Source: Bacteroidales bacterium (GTDB lineage Bacteria > Bacteroidota > Bacteroidia > Bacteroidales > F082). From it: a stretch of DNA of 64,000 nucleotides. Shown piece after piece: positions 60,997-64,000 of the stretch. The position numbers were made by a program, and so were the translations under genes. Under the pieces are notes generated by a model, which was given only the letters and a program-made list of their open reading frames with translations, ran no database searches and was not told the DNA's origin. The stretch covers positions 1 to 64,000 of the forward strand of contig JAFYIE010000093.1 of assembly GCA_017538795.1 (NCBI GenBank), read 5' to 3'. Within the stretch, counting starts at the first letter, position 1, and every line of letters begins with the position of its first letter.

Positions 60997-61824
60997 TTAT
61001 TTTCGCTTATCAACAAAGATTTGTTGTTGGTCGAGACTAAATGTGAACATGCAATTATAAGCCGCGCTGAGCACACTGAAACTATTCATGCCTGCAGGAC
61101 GATAAAGAAGAAAATTGCAGATGTCGGTCGGCGTGATGAAAGGATTGTCTTTCAGATGTGAATGCACTGTCATTCTTACTTCCTCGCCACCTTCTTTTGT
61201 CGGAATAGATATCAATGAATTATGATATTTGCGGAAAGCAATCGGCTCCAGATTATCGTCGAAATCAATCGAATAATCATTACCGAAAGGTATCAGATCA
61301 TGCTTAACAGTTCCTTGAAGGACATACATCCTGATAAGACGGTCATTCATTTCTATAATATCAATATTCGGGGAGCCAAATGACTTGGACGCAAACAGCA
61401 TTTTATCGCCATATTTGCTGATGGCTCTCTCAAGAATTATATTCTTTCTATGCCACAAAGTCCTCTCTACCTCTGAAATCGGACGGATAGAGTCGATGAC
61501 ATACGCTTCATTGCCAAGTGTGCTGGTTCGGTATTCAAGCACACAGTTTTCGTTGTTTCTATCAAAGAAAACAACTGCCCAGGTGTTGGCATCAGGCTTA
61601 TAAGTGACACTGCCGCCCACATTCGCCAAATCACATTTTTCAAACATGAGATCAGTGGCAATCCAGTTGGCTCGCTCCGAGTAATAAAGTTGAAAACCTT
61701 CAGCGACAATGCTGTCGTTAATTGCTTGCATTTGGGCAGTCGATGGCATCTTTTTCAAAGTCGAGCATGATGCAAGACCAAATGCCACACAACAAAGTGT
61801 AAGTAACAGTTTTACGTTTTTCAT
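60997..61824 (-). CDS. Hypothetical lipoprotein
   Basis: Not recognised. This is a 275-residue lipoprotein with a lipobox at GLASC (Cys 20). The mature part reads as a mixed alpha/beta domain (GFQLYYSERANWIATDLMFEKC, VGGSVTYKPDANTWAVVFFD, NENCVLEYR). The pattern is repeated nowhere else in the window. Transcription starts from one arm of a perfect 20-bp palindrome shared with the GNAT-SDF fusion gene, so the two genes may be regulated together. Confidence 0.7.
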   Translation of the reverse strand: MKNVKLLLTLCCVAFGLASCSTLKKMPSTAQMQAINDSIVAEGFQLYYSERANWIATDLMFEKCDLANVGGSVTYKPDANTWAVVFFDRNNENCVLEYRTSTLGNEAYVIDSIRPISEVERTLWHRKNIILERAISKYGDKMLFASKSFGSPNIDIIEMNDRLIRMYVLQGTVKHDLIPFGNDYSIDFDDNLEPIAFRKYHNSLISIPTKEGGEEVRMTVHSHLKDNPFITPTDICNFLLYRPAGMNSFSVLSAAYNCMFTFSLDQQQIFVDKRK

Positions 61825-61832
61825 AGCAATTG

Positions 61833-61881
61833 TTTTTTCGGTGCAAATATAACAAAAATCATTATATTTGCACCGAAAAAA
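61833..61881. promoter_or_regulatory. Perfect inverted repeat holding two divergent promoters
   Basis: Two 20-base arms (61833-61852 and 61862-61881) are exact complements around a 9-base spacer. Each arm carries a TATATTTG box followed by GCACCG: 61863-61870 on the plus strand for the fusion gene, 61844-61851 on the minus strand for the lipoprotein. Confidence 0.7.
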
Positions 61882-61889
61882 GCATCTTT

Positions 61890-63614
61890 ATGTCAAAGAT
61901 TGACAATTCTCAACCAACCCGCAAAATTCGCAAAGTGTCGTTGCCTAAAGACGGCGAACGACTGCTCGAGGTCTTCGCGGCAGCGAAAGGCATCATGGCG
62001 GCGGATGGGAACGGGAACCAGTGGACTGACGGCTATCCGTCGCTGGAGATTGTACAGGCTGACATAGAGAAAGACGGCGGATTTGTGGTCGAAGACGATG
62101 GGAAAATAGTGGCTTATTTCGCATTTCTGCACTCGCCAGAACCGACATACGACAAGATTTATGACGGCAAATGGCTCGACGACACGAAACCTTACCACGT
62201 GATACACCGCATCGCGAGTTTCCCCAAAGTGCATGGTATCTTCCAGAGTATCATGGAGTTCTGCTTCGCAAGGGAACGCAACATCCGCATCGACACGCAT
62301 CGCGACAACAAAATAATGCAGCATAACATCCAGAAATTTGGATTCAAATATTGCGGCATCATACATCTCGCCAACGGCGACGAACGTTTAGCATATCAGA
62401 AAATGACAGAAAAGAAAAAACTTTCCCTTACCGCCCAAATCGGCATCGCCCTCGTGCTGGCGGTGATAGCTGGCGTGCTGCTGCGCAACCAGGCTGATTT
62501 CGTCAATGAATATATCAAACCGATTGGCGCGATCTTCCTTAACTTATTGAAATTCATCGTGGTGCCACTGGTGCTATTCTCAATAATGGCAGGCATTCTT
62601 TCGATGAACGACATCTCGAAAGTGGGCAGGCTTGGACTCCGCACCTTAATTTATTTTATAACGACAACCCTTTTCGCGGTGACGCTAGGACTCGTCGTGC
62701 CAAGTCTGGTGAAAGGCTTTCTCCCGACAATCCACATCAGCACGGAAGCCATTGCAGAAGCCGTCGAGACGCCTCATCTGACGATGATGGACCAGATAGT
62801 CGCAATGTTTCCCGACAACCTCCTTACGCCGATCAACTCGATGGCGATGATGCAGGTCATTGTGATTGCCCTGTTTTTCGGCATAGCAATGGTGCACGTT
62901 GGCGAAAAAGGCGCGATGGCGCGCAAGGTGACGCTCAGCTTCAACGACGTGGTGTGCAAGATTTTGGAATATATCATGGCTTTGGCCCCTATCGGTGTGT
63001 TCTGCATGCTTACACCAGTGGTGGTTGAAAACGGTCCGTCGGTGCTTGGCTCCTACGCGGCGCTGGTGGCTTTGGCATATTTCTGCTTTGCAGTACATGC
63101 TGGCTTGGTTTATTCTTCAGCAGTATGGTTTCTGGGCGGTCTGTCACCACTGAAATTCTTCAAAGGCATGCAACCAGCCATGCTGTTCGCCTTCTCAAGT
63201 GACTCGTCAGTGGCGACACTGCCTTATTCCATGCAATGCACCGAGAAACTTGGCGTCAGCAAAGACATCGGGCGTTTTGTGCTGTCGCTGGGTGCGACCA
63301 TCAACATGGACGGCGTAGCCATCTATCTCGGCGTCGCGTCGGTGTTTATGGCGAACTGCTGCGGCATCGACCTCTCCATGAGCCAGTATATGGCAATAGC
63401 GTTCGCTTCAACAATAGCTTCCATCGGAACGCCGGGTATCCCTGGAGGTAGCTTGGCGCTGATGGCGATGGTGTTCGCGTCGGCAGGAATCCCTGTAGAA
63501 TGTGTGGCAGTAGCGGCAGGCATCGACCGAATCATCGACATGGGACGCACCGTGATGTCGGTCACCGGCGACGCATCTTGTGCCATCGTGATGCAAAAAC
63601 TATCTAAAGTCTAA
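61890..63614 (+). CDS. GNAT acetyltransferase fused to a dicarboxylate/amino acid:cation symporter
   Basis: The 574-residue frame has two parts. Residues 1-171 are a GNAT N-acetyltransferase (WTDGYPSLEIVQADIEKDGGFVVEDDGKIVAYFAF; IRIDTHRDNKIMQHNIQKFGFKYCGIIHLANGDERLAYQ). From residue 172 (MTEKKKLSLTAQIGIALVLAVIAGVLL) an SDF/DAACS symporter follows, with FLNLLKFIVVPLVLFSIMAG, the FAFSSDSSVATLPYSM serine-rich loop, NMDGVAIYLG and the second hairpin region ASIGTPGIPGGSLALM. Residue 172 is itself a Met that could start a separate transporter protein. The start at 61890 follows the promoter box. The stop lies within a heptamer array. Confidence 0.85.
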   Translation: MSKIDNSQPTRKIRKVSLPKDGERLLEVFAAAKGIMAADGNGNQWTDGYPSLEIVQADIEKDGGFVVEDDGKIVAYFAFLHSPEPTYDKIYDGKWLDDTKPYHVIHRIASFPKVHGIFQSIMEFCFARERNIRIDTHRDNKIMQHNIQKFGFKYCGIIHLANGDERLAYQKMTEKKKLSLTAQIGIALVLAVIAGVLLRNQADFVNEYIKPIGAIFLNLLKFIVVPLVLFSIMAGILSMNDISKVGRLGLRTLIYFITTTLFAVTLGLVVPSLVKGFLPTIHISTEAIAEAVETPHLTMMDQIVAMFPDNLLTPINSMAMMQVIVIALFFGIAMVHVGEKGAMARKVTLSFNDVVCKILEYIMALAPIGVFCMLTPVVVENGPSVLGSYAALVALAYFCFAVHAGLVYSSAVWFLGGLSPLKFFKGMQPAMLFAFSSDSSVATLPYSMQCTEKLGVSKDIGRFVLSLGATINMDGVAIYLGVASVFMANCCGIDLSMSQYMAIAFASTIASIGTPGIPGGSLALMAMVFASAGIPVECVAVAAGIDRIIDMGRTVMSVTGDASCAIVMQKLSKV

Positions 63615-63651
63615 GGTCTAAAGTCTAAGGTCTAAAGACTAATGTCTAAAA
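63603..63651. repeat. Heptamer array (TCTAAAG type) between convergent genes
   Basis: Seven exact-length units: TCTAAAG, TCTAAGG, TCTAAAG, TCTAAGG, TCTAAAG, ACTAATG, TCTAAAA. The first two encode the end (LSKV and stop) of the fusion gene and the last two encode the end (RH and stop) of the rhomboid gene on the other strand. Confidence 0.9.
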
Positions 63652-64000
63652 TATCTCGGCTGCGTCAGCTCTTCTTTTGGAGGCTCGGGGACATCCCAAT
63701 AAGGGTCTTCATCGTCATTTTCGTTTTCGTCTTCGTTTTCGTCATCTTTTTCTCGTTGAGGACCCTCTTTGCGATAGACGATGGCGAGCGCAACGCCCAT
63801 GATGAATCCTGAGAGATGCCCTTCCCAGGAGATATGATTTTCGATGGCATATTTAGGATAAAGTCCCCAAATCAAACTTCCGTAAAGGAAAATCACGAGA
63901 AACGAGACGATGACAAGGCTTTTGTTGCGTCTGATGAAGCCGCTGAGCATCAGGAAAAACGCCAAACCATAAATCAAGGCGCTGGCTCCAATGTGAACGC
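63639..64000 (-). CDS. Rhomboid family intramembrane serine protease (5' partial)
   Basis: The frame stays open to the window edge, so the N-terminus is missing. The visible 120 residues begin VHIGASALIYGLAFFLMLSG, where GAS carries the catalytic serine of rhomboid proteases in TM4, then VIVSFLVIFLYGSLIWGLYP and NHISWEGHLSGFIMGVALAIVYRK, which supplies the catalytic histidine in the last TM. It cuts transmembrane proteins inside the membrane. The C-terminal tail is a run of Asp, Glu and Asn (DDENEDENENDDED) and is followed by a Pro-rich end. Confidence 0.88.
   Translation of the reverse strand, partial: VHIGASALIYGLAFFLMLSGFIRRNKSLVIVSFLVIFLYGSLIWGLYPKYAIENHISWEGHLSGFIMGVALAIVYRKEGPQREKDDENEDENENDDEDPYWDVPEPPKEELTQPRYFRH

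Overview
The window looks like chromosomal DNA of an uncultured Bacteroidales-type bacterium (phylum Bacteroidota). The evidence is the Bacteroidota promoter box TAnnTTTG in front of many genes, many short lipoproteins and outer-membrane barrels, a MurF-alanine racemase fusion, a CcsB-CcsA fusion, and two proteins with type IX secretion (T9SS) C-terminal sorting domains, one of them a gingipain-like C25 protease. Most genes are housekeeping and tightly packed, with 1-4 base overlaps. No CRISPR array, insertion sequence or rRNA operon was seen.

Layout. 1-15 kb: tail of a T9SS cargo protein, thiL, uvrC, recQ with a DUF4296 lipoprotein, kdsD-lptB (LPS precursor and export), an M16 peptidase with a lipoprotein, then an outer-membrane protein, waaA and a leucyl aminopeptidase. 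14-23 kb: one long minus-strand run from a TonB-dependent receptor through two DUF5689 lipoproteins, a GT2 glycosyltransferase, pyrC, a MORN lipoprotein and tadA; a secreted endonuclease/phosphatase diverges from the receptor. 24-31 kb: murF-alr, pdxA, a P-loop kinase/dCMP deaminase fusion, a LOG-family protein and an M20 amidohydrolase. 31-34.2 kb: an AT-rich accessory patch with a long-hairpin RNA candidate, two unknown genes and an ORF6N protein. 34-43 kb: manA, a TlpA/DUF6029/Omp28 cluster, initiator tRNA-Met, era, der, an S4 protein and queA. 42-57 kb: polyprenyl synthase with an RND transporter, pssA, the C25 protease, a GH3 glycosidase, a polysaccharide deacetylase, a FemAB-like protein, upp and an NSS transporter. 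57-64 kb: a helix-hairpin-helix protein, ccsBA, two decayed genes, a lipoprotein, a GNAT-SDF transporter fusion and a truncated rhomboid protease.

The most unusual signal is in the repeats. Two kinds of short palindromic interspersed repeat occur both between genes and inside reading frames, where they are translated: pyrC, murF-alr (twice), the helix-hairpin-helix protein, and the stop codon of the M20 amidohydrolase. Separately, about ten gene junctions carry arrays of 7-base words (one is 8, one is 9), often inverted, and several supply a neighbouring gene's stop codon or run into its start codon. A perfect 20-bp inverted repeat holds two divergent promoters near 61.85 kb. Three genes have a promoter box exactly four bases before the ATG, which suggests leaderless mRNAs.

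All functional calls rest on reading the translated sequence and on remembered family features. No database search was run.
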